A stretch of DNA of 64,000 nucleotides from NCBI GenBank assembly GCA_021904315.1, contig CM038908.1, positions 14,342,501-14,406,500 of the forward strand, in the 5' to 3' direction. Under the pieces are notes generated by a model. That model was given only the letters and a program-made list of their open reading frames with translations. It did not search any database and was not told the origin of the DNA. The position numbers and the translations under genes were made by a program. Each line of letters opens with the position of its first letter. Position 1 is the first letter of the stretch. This document shows, one piece after another, positions 49,817 to 62,500 of the stretch. Source of the stretch: Sphagnum magellanicum. Taxonomy: Eukaryota; Streptophyta; Sphagnopsida; Sphagnales; Sphagnaceae.

Positions 49817-49945
49817 GAAACATTCAAAGCAAAGAGAAAGAGAATAAAGCAAGAAATGATAAAACCATGAAAAAAAAAGACAAACATACAAAGCAAAGAG
49901 TAAGAGAGTAAAGCAAGAAATGATAAAACCATGAAAAAGAAAGAA
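49817..49945. repeat. Two-copy A-rich tandem repeat (~66 bp)
   Basis: The block ACAT-CAAAGCAAAGAG-AAGAGA-TAAAGCAAGAAATGATAAAACCATGAAAAA occurs twice, starting near 49818 and 49884, nearly identical. Noncoding. Confidence 0.75.
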
Positions 49946-51210
49946 GAAAATGGAGAAAACAAAAGACCTTTTAAGAGCTGGAACTTTCAGAGGATAAAAT
50001 AGGCTTAGAGAATCTCTGCACATACATTTAAGATGCCTATGAAATGAGGATTTTGAAGATTCCAAAGGCAGAAACCCCAAACAGAAATCTTCCATTGTTA
50101 AAAACGTCTCCTAAAATTACTCAAACATGATGACAATGTGCCACATGCAGGACCGATATACACAGTGTCACTGACTGTTGCACAACAACAAGTAGCAAAC
50201 TCCAATCAATACAACAAGTATGCAAACAAAATTTTGGCTTAAACCAAAATTCTTCATCAAAATGGAACAAGCAACCAAGTATAAGAAATCACACATCTTA
50301 TGGTAACCCGATCTGCCAATCAGAGCAAATACAGTAAAATAATTTTTTTAAAAATGGATTAAGTAGAACATTCCACCATGTCTACAACTATGGAAGAGCA
50401 ACTATCCAAATAGAAAGCCATCCAAACAATATGCAGTAACTGGGTGTTTGTGAATAGTTCATTTATACTTCTGAATATTCCTTTGTTAGATTCACATAGA
50501 TTAGTTATTGTCTTGTGTCACAGTAATGCACTCTCTATAACCAGGCTTACTATAGAATAGTTTAGTTGGTGATTTGTTGCTGCAATGCTCCTATCCGTCA
50601 TACAGCAAATTTTGCAGTTGACCCCTAGTCGCTCATTGTGCCCTCTACTTGCTTGGTGCTCACTGGTGCTAATGATATTTATTTGCATCTTAACCCATGC
50701 TCTGTAGTGCTAACATTTGTTGTTTAATTAAAACCTTCATCCCTAGCCTAACAACTCTCTCATCTCTACATCTTTTCACTCACCTATACATGCATTAGCA
50801 CTCCCATAAGCTGACCACAAGATAACCTTAGAGATCCAGGAAGCAAATGATCATTCCTTGACAAGGAGATGAAATTGCAAACAAAATTTATGCATCTAAT
50901 TTCTATCTACAGATTTGAAACAAAAGATGTGTCACACACTGCATTACACAGGAATATCCCTTGGACAGGTGTAAACTGCCAAGCAAGAAGCTACCACATA
51001 CATGTGATGATCGATGATTAGCATTGCTTAGCACCACAAACATGCCACTAACAAATTGATGAGCCCAGATTCCAGGATCCAAATAAAGGCCATTACATCT
51101 GTGGTTATGCACTAAAACTTGCTGTATTCAACAACCCTACCATTTAGGTTGAAAACAGGTCTAGGGTAAGTGCAAGATGCAAACCATCTACAGCAGCATC
51201 TGGAGCTCAA

Positions 51211-51369
51211 GCATCCCTCAACTGCTGTGTACGAGATTGTTCCTGCAAGTATCAAGTTCTTCAAAGCTTTTGATCCTGTAGGTCCACAATTGAGCACAAA
51301 CAGATGTCTGCTTACTCCAACCTCTGACTGTCCATGCTCTCCCCACGTTTTTGCACATTCTCTACTCAA
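51211..51369 (-). pseudogene. Fragment similar to NEDD8-activating E1 subunit AXR1/NAE1
   Basis: The minus strand encodes TWGEHGQ, then FVLNCGPTGSKALKNLILAG and SYTAVEGC. This matches the start of the AXR1/NAE1 adenylation-like fold (IWGE-GQ, LLNCGPTGSEALKNLVL-GIG, TVVDG). The usual N-terminal YDRQLR is absent or unrecognisable, the sequence beyond VEGC has no similarity, and a stop lies just upstream of the fragment. It is a piece of a gene duplication, not a working gene. Similarity is judged from memory of the family. Confidence 0.6.
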
Positions 51370-52034
51370 AACAAAACTATTTCAGGGTATACAAGGGAGG
51401 GAAGATCTGTAACCAGTCATCAACTGACAAGAATTCAGCACAATAGTGAATACAAGAGAACAACCTGCAGCAATATTCCGAGGAATGAATCTCCACCTAT
51501 ATAAGAAATGTGAGCAAGCATCCCTCGTAACAAGAAGCATGCAGTGGGCAGACACACCTTTAAGCACAGGTGTTCCAATTAACCTAAATGGTATTAAATG
51601 CTGGCCCAACAGAATTCACATGTTTTGATGATAGCCTCACTCGTTGGTTAACAAGTTCCCCTTCCACACCCAAAACCATCCACTGGGCATACTGTTCTTT
51701 GGACTGAGTTTTTTTAAGTGTATAGCATGTGTACTCCATCTCAAGGTCACCTAACATCTTCTGAAGTAACCTAACTTTGAGACGAGATATTCAGAAATGC
51801 CACAATCTTAAGGTAGCACTTTCACCAAATAAGGCTTGCAATATGAGTTGATGACCTCGGGAATTGGAGAGTACAGGGCCATTGGAAATGCATTTTCTTA
51901 CCAAAAGAGAACAATGCATCATTGAAGGCAAAGATATCCCGTGGGAGAACTGTTTGCACCTGGTAAGAGATTATAAGAGAGAGGTAACTTGTCCCTGGGG
52001 GCTGTAATCAATTACTGGACAAGAAGACATAGCA

Positions 52035-54869
52035 TCAAAGATAAAGCTGTATTAACTCATCACTTACAGCTGAGGGAGTCAGAACTCCCAAATCTGTGAA
52101 CAAGAGAGTGAGATACTGGGGAGGAGTATAGTCCCTGGCAGAGTTTTCTACAGTCACTTCTGGAGGGATTGGCTCTGCAAAGTCTACATGGCGTGGTGAT
52201 GGTGACATGTCCCTTTGATCAAGTGGAAACAGCCGTGCAAACTGCCAAAATCACACCCACAACAGCAGCAATTGGAATATGCATCTCTACAAATCCAGAT
52301 GATAAACTGCTCACATCCATAATCACTAAAGGACTTGCCTTGATTTAGACAAATAACATCCATGATGACATCATAAAACCATCAACTTAGAAGCACTACT
52401 TGTGGGCTCTAAAACAAGGGCATATATAACCCCTCATATATGCATGTACATTCATCTTGGCACATTGTGATCACATAATAAGATTGATGAAGTTGCAGAG
52501 AAATCTCCACAACAACAATTAAAGGTAACATGACAATGAGTGCAGTCATAACCTCATGAGAGTTGCTCACAAAGTGACAGAACATCACCTTCATCACGAA
52601 CAGCAGTGACAAGCTGCCATGACTACCCACTGAGTTCATCAGCTCCCAACAGTGGGTGTAGATAAGCATATAATAATCTTCCCAAAAACTTGGGCAAACC
52701 ACTATACACAATCTGCGTCCTGAGTTTCTGTTGCCTTTCCAGAAGCAATGGGAAGACTCAGACGTGATGTTGGCTAGCACTCAAAAGACATCGCTAATAA
52801 GTGATCACATAATAAGTGTAGTTAGGGCTGAGGAAGGTACTGCATCACCCCTTTCCATCAAAATAAAGAAGTTTCTTCAACAATAACACAAGGGGTTGTG
52901 ACTGCAGAAATACCTTGTAGCTTTCAGCAGCAACATAAACAGGTTTGTTCATGGTACGGGCAACCAGTGCAGCCTGGTATGTGCCAAGCATGTTAATGAT
53001 TCCCCCACTCTCCACAACGCCTTCAGCACCCACTAATACCATATCCACTTTCTCCATCATGTACGCTACACCAGAGTCCAGGATCAATGTCACAGGGATA
53101 CCCACTGACAGCAACTCCTTTGCAACTTCTGCACCAGTGTTGTCGGGCCTGCCTTCTGTATGGGGCAAAATGAACTTGTTCATCAGTTGCACTCATGCTT
53201 GACCAATAGGACCAGATGACCAGCTGGCACATCAAAGTCCACACCAATCCGATTCATGCTGGTCATGTGATAGAAAAGCCACATTCAATATACCAAAGGA
53301 TTCATGCAAGGGCAACATTGGCAAGTGGGACCATCGATACCTGTACAGATAACACTAAAACGTTTGCCATTGGCAGTGGCCAGTTTGAGCAGAGCTAGCA
53401 CCACCCTTGAGAAGCCATGTGTAAGAATAGTGCAACCATCATGCACAAAGTCTTGTCCAAGCATTGCAATAGTCCTACGTGCCTGAAATTACCAATTCCT
53501 CAATGTCATAACAACAGAGCAGCATATGATCAGGCATGCTCAAATGGTGAAAAATTAACCAAATAGGAACTGCATAGAAAACTGCCTCATTCCATCTCAT
53601 CAACAACTTGTGTGAAGGAAGTACCTTTTGAGATATCTCACCAAACCTCTCTCCACGTTCAATGAGACGAGCTTTGCCAGCTGCAATGTCTTCATACTCC
53701 AATGCTGACGTGCGAGTGACATAGCGCAAAAACAGGTTGCACCCTGCTGTCAATGATATAGATGTCTCATCCCAAGCCTGACCACACCATCCACCCCACC
53801 TGTAAGCAAAAAACTCCCCTTTATGCTCATGTTTTGGTCCATCAGCCATAAATCACACTCTAGTCTGTCATTTTCAATCAACAATTTTGACAGCATGTCG
53901 TGTTTTTTGAGTCTTCTTATAAGCTTTACATTTCTAAGGAAACTGACAGAAGTTTGCAAACAGCTTTGAGGTTCATCCATCAGCAGTAAACCCCATTCCA
54001 AATACTGGAAAGGAGAATCCAAAGAATGTCTTCATTGACATCTCCATCATCAGTACCTAGTAACCTCACAAAATGTTCCAGATGTCAGCACACAGCACCA
54101 AAGATCCATCTTAGAAGCATCTTTACAAAAAAGTTCGTAAACAGCTATTATGTGCACATGCACAAAAACTGCATTGACTTGCATCCTTCTTTCAGTCATG
54201 TCTAGAGCTTTTTCAACTGGCAAGAAAACTGCTCATTTCCTCTCCTGCTAGAATCCCCACAAATCCCTGTATGGTTTTCGTTGTGAAATGGAGTCAGACT
54301 GATGAAACAAACAAGAACATGTGAAAGGCCAGTTGAGGGATCAAACTGACCTTCAGTGCATCAGAGGCATTTCTCAGCTCAATTTCCAGGCCCATCATGG
54401 TTGATGCCTCACTCCTTTTTATAACAGCAGTCAAAGCCTTGATGGCTGCCACTGCTTCAGCAAGCTCTGGCTTACTGCGCCAGAAATTGAACTCCTCAAT
54501 AACACTGAAGGGTTGGCCTCCATATACTCCTGCTACAGTGTGAACTTCTTGATCTTGATGTAAGCTTGCATCTTCTGCCTGCAAATGACTCCAAAAAACA
54601 GCCAAAATTAGTCAGAAGAGAAAGAAAATCATGGTAAACATATCCATCCAAAATACACCAAGGTTACAACCCTCAAAAGTTTATTTCTTTGCCTAGAGAT
54701 TTCACTGGAGACCAATTTTCACAAGACTGAAATAATAACTTGTTGCAACAAACACCCAAATCACTTGAGGATCAGATTTTACCTGTCGCAGCCATTCAAA
54801 TGTGACACCTCCTGCTGGTATATCTTGGCCTGTCTTTACTTCAGTAACTGGCAAATTACTCACCTTCAT
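52035..54869 (-). CDS. EIF2B1: Translation initiation factor eIF2B subunit alpha
   Basis: Six minus-strand exons join in phase to 352 residues: 54869-54783, 54578-54351, 53777-53625, 53482-53341, 53155-52914 and 52241-52035. The product is the regulatory alpha subunit of eIF2B, the GDP-GTP exchange factor for eIF2. Family signatures occur in order: AVAAIKALTAVI, TMMGLEIEL, SISLTAGCNLFLRYVTRTS, GCTILTHGFSRVV, EGRPDNTG, DSGVAYMMEKVDMVLVGAEG, VVESGGIINMLGTYQ, KPVYVAAESYK and RDYTPPQYLTLLFTDLGVLTPS. The C-terminus is DELIQLYL, as in plant homologues. The N-terminus differs from the common plant start; ATG 54869 follows a likely leader-intron acceptor by 19 bases. The last intron contains the repeat shared with RPN11. 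Confidence 0.93.
52507..52788. repeat. Dispersed intronic repeat, copy 2 (in eIF2B alpha last intron)
   Basis: This is the mate of 13526-13812 in the same orientation, about 282 bp. It shares AAGGTAACATGACAA, CAGTCATAACCT, ATCACCTTCATCA, AGCAGTGACAAGCTGCCATG, TTCATCAGCTCC, CCAGAAGCAA and GGAAGACTCAGAC. It lies inside the 52242-52913 intron. Confidence 0.75.
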
Positions 54870-56639
54870 CTTGTGGTCAGCTCTGTCTGTACATGGAACA
54901 CAGAACTTTTCAATGCTTGGGCAACAGACAATTGACTGTGAATCAAGACATTGTTTGCAATCCACAACACAGAAAAACATATCCATTAACATGGAGTCTA
55001 TGCCACCACAAAATCTCAAACAGATTGTTGACACAACAGTCTTACATGCAATAATCATGTAAGGGTGACAAGTACTAGCAAGTTGACCAGCAGCAAACAT
55101 AAGCCCTTATGATGCCCAGTTTGTAAGGCTCCCAAATCTATGCTTAGAACCCTAATACAGAATCCAACTCTAATTTGAGAAATGAGGATCCTAAGATTGT
55201 GAGGGAGTGGCTGAAGAGATTCCTGCTGTTTCTTTAGAATCAGTCAAACTATATAGTCTCAGATCACATTTGAACTCCTTGTAACCACTTTGTGATACTC
55301 AGATAATGGGTGTCTTTACCACAAACAAAAAGAGCTCATTCTCCATTCTCCAGAGTGAACAGAAAGTGAGACCGAGATTATGAAGATCCAACTTCATGGC
55401 TGGTATTGAAAGGAGATAATAAGGGGTCAAGAGAAATAATAAACCAATGTGTTTCAGACACAAACAAGGGAAGGAAATTGAAGGGAAAAAAATTACAAGA
55501 ATAGTGCGGGGGTCCAGGGAACAACTTTGAAATAACCAAGTCCAGTTTATTCTATAGCAATGACAAATCTCTCTGTATATACAATGGAGAAAGGAGAGAA
55601 ATAAAAACCTCGTTCCATGCACCATGCCCTGGAGCAAACATGTGCAATCTTAGACTATGGAATCTGAATGGAAAACTTGCAAGAATTCTAAAGATTTACT
55701 CCAAAAAACTGGTTGCAGGTCAAGCATTCCTTTGTCTCCCCTACTTCAAAACCATGAACAGTGAAATAAGCTTGCCAAAAACCCTAGAAGGCAGCTTAAA
55801 CCCTAGAAAGGACCTACATGTGCTAAAATGGAGCTAGGACGATGTAATTCACGAACAGCATCAATATTCAAGCAAGCACAATATTCACAATTTGCAGGCG
55901 GCTCAAACAAGTTGGTTGGTTCTTGAGAAGTAGACGTAGGAAACATTTGAATAAAAAGAAAACTTTGAAAATGCAAGGAGGAAGAGACGGTCAGAAGGGG
56001 CCGGCGGGGGCAATTTACCTACAAAAATGCCGAGTAAGCTCCAAAGATTTCAAAATACATGCCCCCCAAGCGTCAAATTCTCTTCAGCTTCCTTTCTTCC
56101 GACCGAATCCGCAGCCAGCCAGAATGAACTGCCGGTTGAATGAATCAGCGCATAGTGAACAAGGGCTCTACCACACACCAACTTTTTACAAAAAAGAATC
56201 CTAGTAGCAGATTTCCCACAAATTCAAAGGGGAAAAAAGACAATGGAGCCAGACTAAAACAATGCAACAACAAACAATCCTCCTACTGCCCAAATGCCGA
56301 GGAGCTCGAAGATTCGCAAGAAGCCTGCATCCAACGCGAAGAGCTTCAAACCCTAAAAACGACTTCCGGGGCACGACGGACCGGACCGGTTCTACGCCTG
56401 TTACGTGGGCCGGGGTACATACCCATTGTCTACCGGATTTGTGTCCCGATGCAGTACCCTGGTCAGTCCCAGTAAAGAACCGTAGGGTATCATAACTTTC
56501 TGACGAGCAAGAAGTAACTGCGTAACTACCTACCCCCAAAATATCCTAAACGGAGTTGATTGCACAATGATCAATTCCGCGACTCAGAATCGGTCCGTAC
56601 CTCACGCGAAACATGTAATCTACCTACACAGCGTCGCGG

Positions 56640-56955
56640 AATCTGCTCATAATTTACGTCATAATTTAGGTAAACTAAATGAGGAAAAAAGCCCATTCTG
56701 TCAATTAATTAACCTAATTGTAAGAAGAAAATGCCAGTTCTATCATTTAATTCAAAACCTGCACTGGTCATTTGATTCAGTTAAGGAAAAATAAATAAAA
56801 TCCTGTTCTATCATTTAATTCACAGAAGATAAATTGCCTAATTTCTGGTCATATGAAAATTCACCTAAGAACAAGCCTATTTTGTCACTTAATTCACTTG
56901 AGAATAAACCTATTCTGTTCTTTAATTCACGTCAGAATTGACAGAATATCCCCTT
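56640..56955. repeat. Degenerate tandem repeat (TCTGTCATTTAATTCA)
   Basis: The motif (C/T)TATTCTGTCATTTAATTCAC followed by AATAAACC-like spacers recurs about six times at 40-60 bp spacing, between the eIF2B alpha leader and the geranylgeranyl reductase promoter. Units are diverged. Confidence 0.6.
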
Positions 56956-57164
56956 TATGAATCCATTACGCACCCTTACTTCACAATTCCACATTCGGAA
57001 AGAGCCAATACTCTTAATCAGTCACACGAAAGGAGCGTCGGTTGCTCTTCTGTTTTTACCACGGCACCTTTCACCTACTTGGTTAATGAGTAGCCAAGTT
57101 GAAGCTTCTTTTTTCTGGCGAAATTTCGCATCCTGGGGGGGGGTGGGGGAAGGCGATTGCAACT

Positions 57165-57360
57165 CATACAAAGGATTTTTTTTGGGGGAAAAATGGCCCA
57201 AAGTCGCCATACTTTTTAGGATAATAATTCTGAAATCGCCAGATTTAAACAATAGGTTTCAACATCTAGCCAAAATATAGTTGGATTCTCAAACCAAAAA
57301 CTCTATTCTCCTCTCTGACCTGTAGCCAAATTTGGCTTTGGCCACTTGTGGATGATCGAT
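57165..57360 (+). repeat. Dispersed repeat, copy B (pair at ~7.41-7.60 kb)
   Basis: It starts at a TTTTTTTTGGGGGAAAAA motif and ends with CTGACCTGTAGCCAAATTTG, GCT and CACTTGTGGAT. The terminal 44 bp closely match 7557-7600. It lies about 0.6 kb upstream of the reductase ATG. Confidence 0.5.
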
Positions 57361-57737
57361 CACCAGGACGGTTTTTTGTTTGTTTGTTTTTCTTTTTTTT
57401 TCAATTCTTGTGAGGTAGTTTCATTGGCGGTCAGAAAGAAAAGTAGAATTTCTTTTGAAACCCCCACCTAGTCGTGAATCCAACATGCAAGAACCTAGGG
57501 TCTAAATATGGCTATTTCAACGTTTTTTTCCTAGAAAAATTATGGTGACCTTCGCCCATTTTTTCAAAACAAATTCCTGTGTACTAGTTAGTCACGCACA
57601 CCTTTTGTTTATTTGGCACCAAGTGATGAAATTTCGCCACTAAAAAAAAAAAAAAAATCAAAAAAAAACGAGTGGAATAAGCGAGTGAAAAAATCAGGTA
57701 AGAAAAGGCGAAAAATAATGAGCCAGATAACCTTACC

Positions 57738-57785
57738 CTTATCTGTACAAAATGGGCCATTGATTGGACAGGAGAGAGCCAATCA
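57738..57785 (+). promoter_or_regulatory. Candidate promoter motifs of the reductase gene
   Basis: CTTATC at 57738-57743 is the inverse of the I-box core GATAAG found in light-regulated plant promoters. CCAAT occurs near 57778 (GCCAATCAGG), and an inverse ATTGG lies near 57762. They lie 170-220 bp before the ATG. Motifs this short also occur by chance. Confidence 0.3.
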
Positions 57786-57954
57786 GGATCGCGGTGGCAT
57801 GCCACCAGCCCTTCGTTGTTTTCATCGCCTCTCGTTTTTGGCCATAGCGACCAGGTCTCGAAACCTGCAACAACCCAAGTGCCAAGCGAGAGCTCTTCCG
57901 CAGACGGGAAGAGAAGAGAAGCGAAGAGAAGGGCAGAGCAGCGCAAGCGCAGCG

Positions 57955-59565
57955 ATGGCGGGTTGTGTGCAAGCAGCGGCGATGGCGAGCTCGGGAGTGT
58001 CATTCGCTGTGTCATCGTCTTTGTCCTCTACTCATGCTTGTTCTGTGGCATCTGAAGCGGCGCAAGCTTTTGTGAGAGCCGATGGAGGAGCTTGCAAGTC
58101 GTCGCTGCGCGTTTCGTCATCTCTCTCCTCTTCGTCTAAGCACAGTTTGAAGACGTTCGAGGGTTTGCGCTTTTCCCCTCTCTCTGCTGCTGCTGCTGTT
58201 TCTGAGGTGAAGGGTCTTCAGATGCCCGCGCAAGGAAGCGAAATGGGGCCACGTCGGACGACCAGTACTACTACTGTCGTTACTGTGTACGCGGGGAAGT
58301 CGAGTCCCAAGTTGCAAGGAAGGAAGCTGCGTGTAGCTGTAGTTGGAGGTGGACCTGCGGGAGGGTGTGCTGCAGAAACTCTCGCCAGAGGAGGAGTTGA
58401 GACTTTTTTGATCGAGAGGAAATTGGACAATGCGAAGCCTTGTGGAGGTGCCATTCCTCTCTGCATGGTGAGTGAATTCGACTTGCCGCCGGAGATTATC
58501 GACCGCAAGGTGACGAAGATGAAGATGATCTCGCCTTCCAATGTGGCTGTCGATGTGGGAAGAACCTTAAACGATGATGAGTACATCGGTATGGTGAGGA
58601 GAGAGGTGCTGGACTCTTTTCTCCGTGAGCGTGCCGAGAAGAACGGCGCAACTGTCATCAATGGCTTGTTCTTGAGGATGGAAGTGCCCAAGGACGAAGA
58701 AAGCCCTTACATTCTGCATTACACCAAGTTCGATGGCGCTTCCAAGATGGGGACTCCCGCTGTTCTCGAGGTCGATGCTGTCATAGGAGCCGATGGTGCC
58801 AATAGCCGAGTTGCTAAAGACATTGACGCCGGTGAGTATGACTATGCCATTGCGTTTCAGGAGAGGATCAAAATCCCAGAGGATAAGATGGAGTATTACG
58901 AGAACTTGGCTGAGATGTACGTGGGAGACGATGTTTCTCCAGACTTCTATGGCTGGGTTTTCCCCAAGTGCGACCATGTTGCCGTGGGAACTGGCACAGT
59001 GATCAACAAGCCAGCCATCAAGAAGTACCAGACTGCAACACGCAACCGTGCCAAGGACAAGATTGCAGGAGGTAAGATCATCAGAGTTGAAGCTCATCCC
59101 ATCCCTGAGCATCCGAGACCACGCAGGGCTAGCAATCGGGTGGCATTGGTGGGTGATGCAGCAGGCTATGTCACCAAGTGTTCAGGAGAAGGCATCTACT
59201 TTGCAGCAAAGTCTGGTCGCATGTGTGCAGAAGCCATTGTCCAGGGCTCAGCTAATGGAACAAGGATGGTTAATGAGGCGGATTTGAGAGTGTACCTGGA
59301 GAAGTGGGACAAGAAGTACTGGGCCACCTACAAAGTTCTGGATATCCTCCAGAAGGTCTTCTACAGATCTAACCCTGCCCGTGAGGCATTCGTGGAGATG
59401 TGTGCTGATGACTATGTGCAGAAGATGACCTTCGATAGCTACCTGTACAAGGTTGTGGTGCCTGGCAACCCACTGGATGACATCAAGCTGGCATTCAACA
59501 CCATTGGAAGTCTGATTAGGGCCAATGCTCTTAGGAAGGAATCACAGAAGATAACAGTAGGATGA
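57955..59565 (+). CDS. CHLP: Geranylgeranyl diphosphate reductase, chloroplastic
   Basis: One uninterrupted exon encodes 536 residues. The enzyme reduces geranylgeranyl groups to phytyl for chlorophyll, tocopherol and phylloquinone in plastids. The mature part begins near residue 122 with RKLRVAVVGGGPAGGCAAE (FAD-binding GxGxxG). It contains ERKLDNAKPCGGAIP, IGMVRREVLDSFLRERA, GADGANSRVA, FYGWVFPKCDHVAVGTGTV and the second flavin motif GDAAGYVTKCSGEGIYFA. The C-terminal region is conserved (MTFDSYLYKVVVPGNP). The Ser/Ala-rich N-terminus of about 120 residues is a plastid transit peptide, longer than usual (Arabidopsis protein about 467 residues). The start MAGCVQAA follows a GA-rich leader. 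The frame is open upstream to 57613, but that stretch is Lys-rich, A-rich leader and is unlikely to be translated. Confidence 0.97.
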   Translation: MAGCVQAAAMASSGVSFAVSSSLSSTHACSVASEAAQAFVRADGGACKSSLRVSSSLSSSSKHSLKTFEGLRFSPLSAAAAVSEVKGLQMPAQGSEMGPRRTTSTTTVVTVYAGKSSPKLQGRKLRVAVVGGGPAGGCAAETLARGGVETFLIERKLDNAKPCGGAIPLCMVSEFDLPPEIIDRKVTKMKMISPSNVAVDVGRTLNDDEYIGMVRREVLDSFLRERAEKNGATVINGLFLRMEVPKDEESPYILHYTKFDGASKMGTPAVLEVDAVIGADGANSRVAKDIDAGEYDYAIAFQERIKIPEDKMEYYENLAEMYVGDDVSPDFYGWVFPKCDHVAVGTGTVINKPAIKKYQTATRNRAKDKIAGGKIIRVEAHPIPEHPRPRRASNRVALVGDAAGYVTKCSGEGIYFAAKSGRMCAEAIVQGSANGTRMVNEADLRVYLEKWDKKYWATYKVLDILQKVFYRSNPAREAFVEMCADDYVQKMTFDSYLYKVVVPGNPLDDIKLAFNTIGSLIRANALRKESQKITVG

Positions 59566-62500
59566 CACATTACAGCAGGCTTTTAAGGTGCAGCAGCATA
59601 GCCTCCAATGACACTAAGCTTCATAACATAGATTTTCTCTCTGTCTCTTGGAGTGTACTTATAATGGAAAAGAGAAAGAGAAAGTGCGAGAGAGAGAGCC
59701 AGTTTATAAATTCCTGGTTGAGCTTGTGCTGGAAACTTTCAGATATAATCGAAATTGCTGTTTCTTCTTGCATTTCATGGATGAAGTGATTGTGAGTTTT
59801 CATGATTTGTGAGAGCGAGCAAAGATTTTTACACATGCATTGAAAGCTCTTTTTATGTGGTGCAGAAAATGGAAGCAAGGAAGGAGGACCTGTAGAGCTG
59901 GTTTGTTTGATCAATCTTTGAGGTTATTGCTGATGCTGTAACAATGTGCTGTGTAATAACTGTATGGTCTCAGGATTTTTTAACTAGGAATGAGGTAGAA
60001 TTGACAGTTGAAGGAAGAGTTTTGGAGGGCCTGTCAAAGCACTCATGTCAAAGATGGCTGTGGAGTGTGAGGCAAGGAGAAGCTCTGGTGGTGCCTACTG
60101 GGAACTCATTTTCTCTTTCTAGGAAGAATTTATACAAATCTTTTGTCATGGCCATGCTATTCATATTGATAGGCACAGCAGGTCTCTTGCTGTGATGGCT
60201 TGTCTCTGACCATTGGCTTCAATGGCCCATTGTGGAATCCATTCAAGTTAAGAACCCAAACCAAAGCATTCTACAATCAAAGAAATCATTGTACTAATCC
60301 TTAACACGAGTGGTGGGTCTGAGACTGATGTTGAGAGGGAGCAGAGGGTTCTTAGGATTGTGTCTCTGCACTTTGGTCTTGTTTTGTGCTGGTTGGTATC
60401 ATGCAGATGTCTCTATTTATGTATCAAGAAAAACAGAGAAGTGCTCAGAAAGCAGCAGCAGTGAGTTTCCTGAGGCCTGGATATGTACACCACCTCAACC
60501 TTTCAACCATTGGAATCTTTATGGATGGTGAGGTTCAACTCTGGACTGTTTGACAATTTTGTCCTCTATTGTATGGTAAGGAGAGAGTCTTTGTTGTTGC
60601 AGAGTTGTTTCCTTCTATGATCAGTTGCATGTAAATCAATTGTAGTACATGGGATTTTAGATTTCAGCTTTCTATGTGTAACAAGCAATTGTGGGGATTC
60701 ATCCAGCTAAAGGGCAGATGCTTTTGATCATAAGGATTTTTTGGACATTTGAGTCAACCTTGCTACCTGCAGTGTAACTTACTGGTTGAAATCAGAATTA
60801 GTTCACCGCAGCGAGGCACCACCGCTGTTCAAAGAATGGACAGAAACTGGTGGTATGTAATCCTTATGTTTGAATGTGTGGCAGATGGTAGGAATGCTGT
60901 AAATCAATGTCCAGAATGATCTGGTTTTATTTCTTAACTTGTGAATGGCTATGGCTAACTTACATGCTGTGTCAGATTCTTGTGTTGGTGACAGCTGCAA
61001 GAGAACTTGGGGTTGCTGCTGCACTTTAGAAACTACTTTGCTTTCTTGCACTTATTATTCCAACCATGGTACTATTAGTTGTGATAGTTTCAAGTACAAG
61101 AAGCTGGAAGAGGAAGCATGTGAAACTAAAAGTAAAATGTGAGGTTGCTGCATGGCCACAGCCTAACATGTTGGTGTGCAGCATGTATGGTAACGGCCCC
61201 AACACCAGAGCGAATCTTCTCAAGACTCAGAATCAAATCTGTTGTTGTTCAGGCTACAAACAAAGGCAGCCTCTAGCAACAAAGTACACAACCAAAGCTT
61301 TTCTTACAATTTTGCAAAGATATTATATTATAGTTAATTTTTTCTGGCAACAGCAGACTTATATAGTAGTTCAAATAATTGGATACAAAATTTTGATTAA
61401 AAGGATATTCTGATGATTGTCTCAAATGATGTATAAAAAGACTTATTGTTTTATGACATTAAGGTACCCTCAAAAACAAGATACTAGTGTGGCCTATGTT
61501 GTAGACCCAAGTGTGAACATGATTGTGTAAGTGCTCATAGTGTGAACACGGCCCTACTGATAGAGCCCTATGTGAAAAAAAAAGTTTTAAATTTTAAATT
61601 AATTTCTCATGATGAAAATTACTCCAAAATTCAATATCTGCCCCCATCTTAGCTCTAAAAAATTAGAACACTTTGGCCTTGCCATTTACATCTTAAGGCA
61701 AAAGAATAATTATGGAAACTCAAGTATTTCACAATGCAAAAATATAATCTTCAAAAAATCCCCTAAAAGAAACCAAAATCCTTCAAGATATTACAACTCT
61801 ATAACTAATCTAAAGTTTCAACACAAGCCAAAATATCATCTTTCAAAAATCCTCATATAAAAGTAGACCTATTATTTACCTACGGGCCAAAATCCATTAA
61901 GCTACTATATACTCTATAATGAATCTAAACACAATATCCTTGCCTTGGTAGGCAAAGGCAACAAACTACCTTCTTTGATATGTACACTAGTCTATGGATT
62001 AAGGAAGGTACCTGGTTTATTTTGTTTGTCTTGTTGGGATCTCCCAAATGATGGGTAGGATGCACCAAGATGGTTTTGTAATGTTTGGACCCGTTGACCA
62101 GTGTTGGGTAGGTATCCAGTTGGGTGGATAAGAATCATCGGTTCCAATTCTTCGTAATAGGACCAAAATCAAAACCTTTATGCACAAAGAATATTCAAGT
62201 TTTTGTTCCAAACATGGGATTTGACAAGTTTTGAGAACTATCAATCAATCCACACTCTAGGAACATTGTTTTTTTCAAACTTGAGATACCCGCATTTGCG
62301 CTGACCCTTTTCGAAAAATATCATTTTGGATGTGTTTTAGGTTTAGGGCTTCAGGTCAACATCTAATCTTTTAGCATTTGGCATCATCTTTGAACTTTTT
62401 ATCTTTTGCTTTCTATCTCCATCAAGTTTCTTTTGCTTTACTTTCCTTTCTCCTTTCTTTGTATGGGTAAGTTCATAGTATTAGGACCCACAATTCAAGG

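Larger units (their letters stand above)
49257..52034. other. Region between convergent genes
   Basis: This is 3' flank of the FAD-Rieske gene (+) and eIF2B alpha (-). Two A-rich repeat units lie at about 49817-49945 and an AXR1-like fragment at 51211-51369. No intact gene is seen. Confidence 0.6.

Noticed and set aside
57613-57954. In-frame extension of the reductase ORF upstream of 57955
   Set aside because: The added residues are Lys-rich and translate a poly(A) and promoter-like region. MAGCVQAA gives a normal transit-peptide start.
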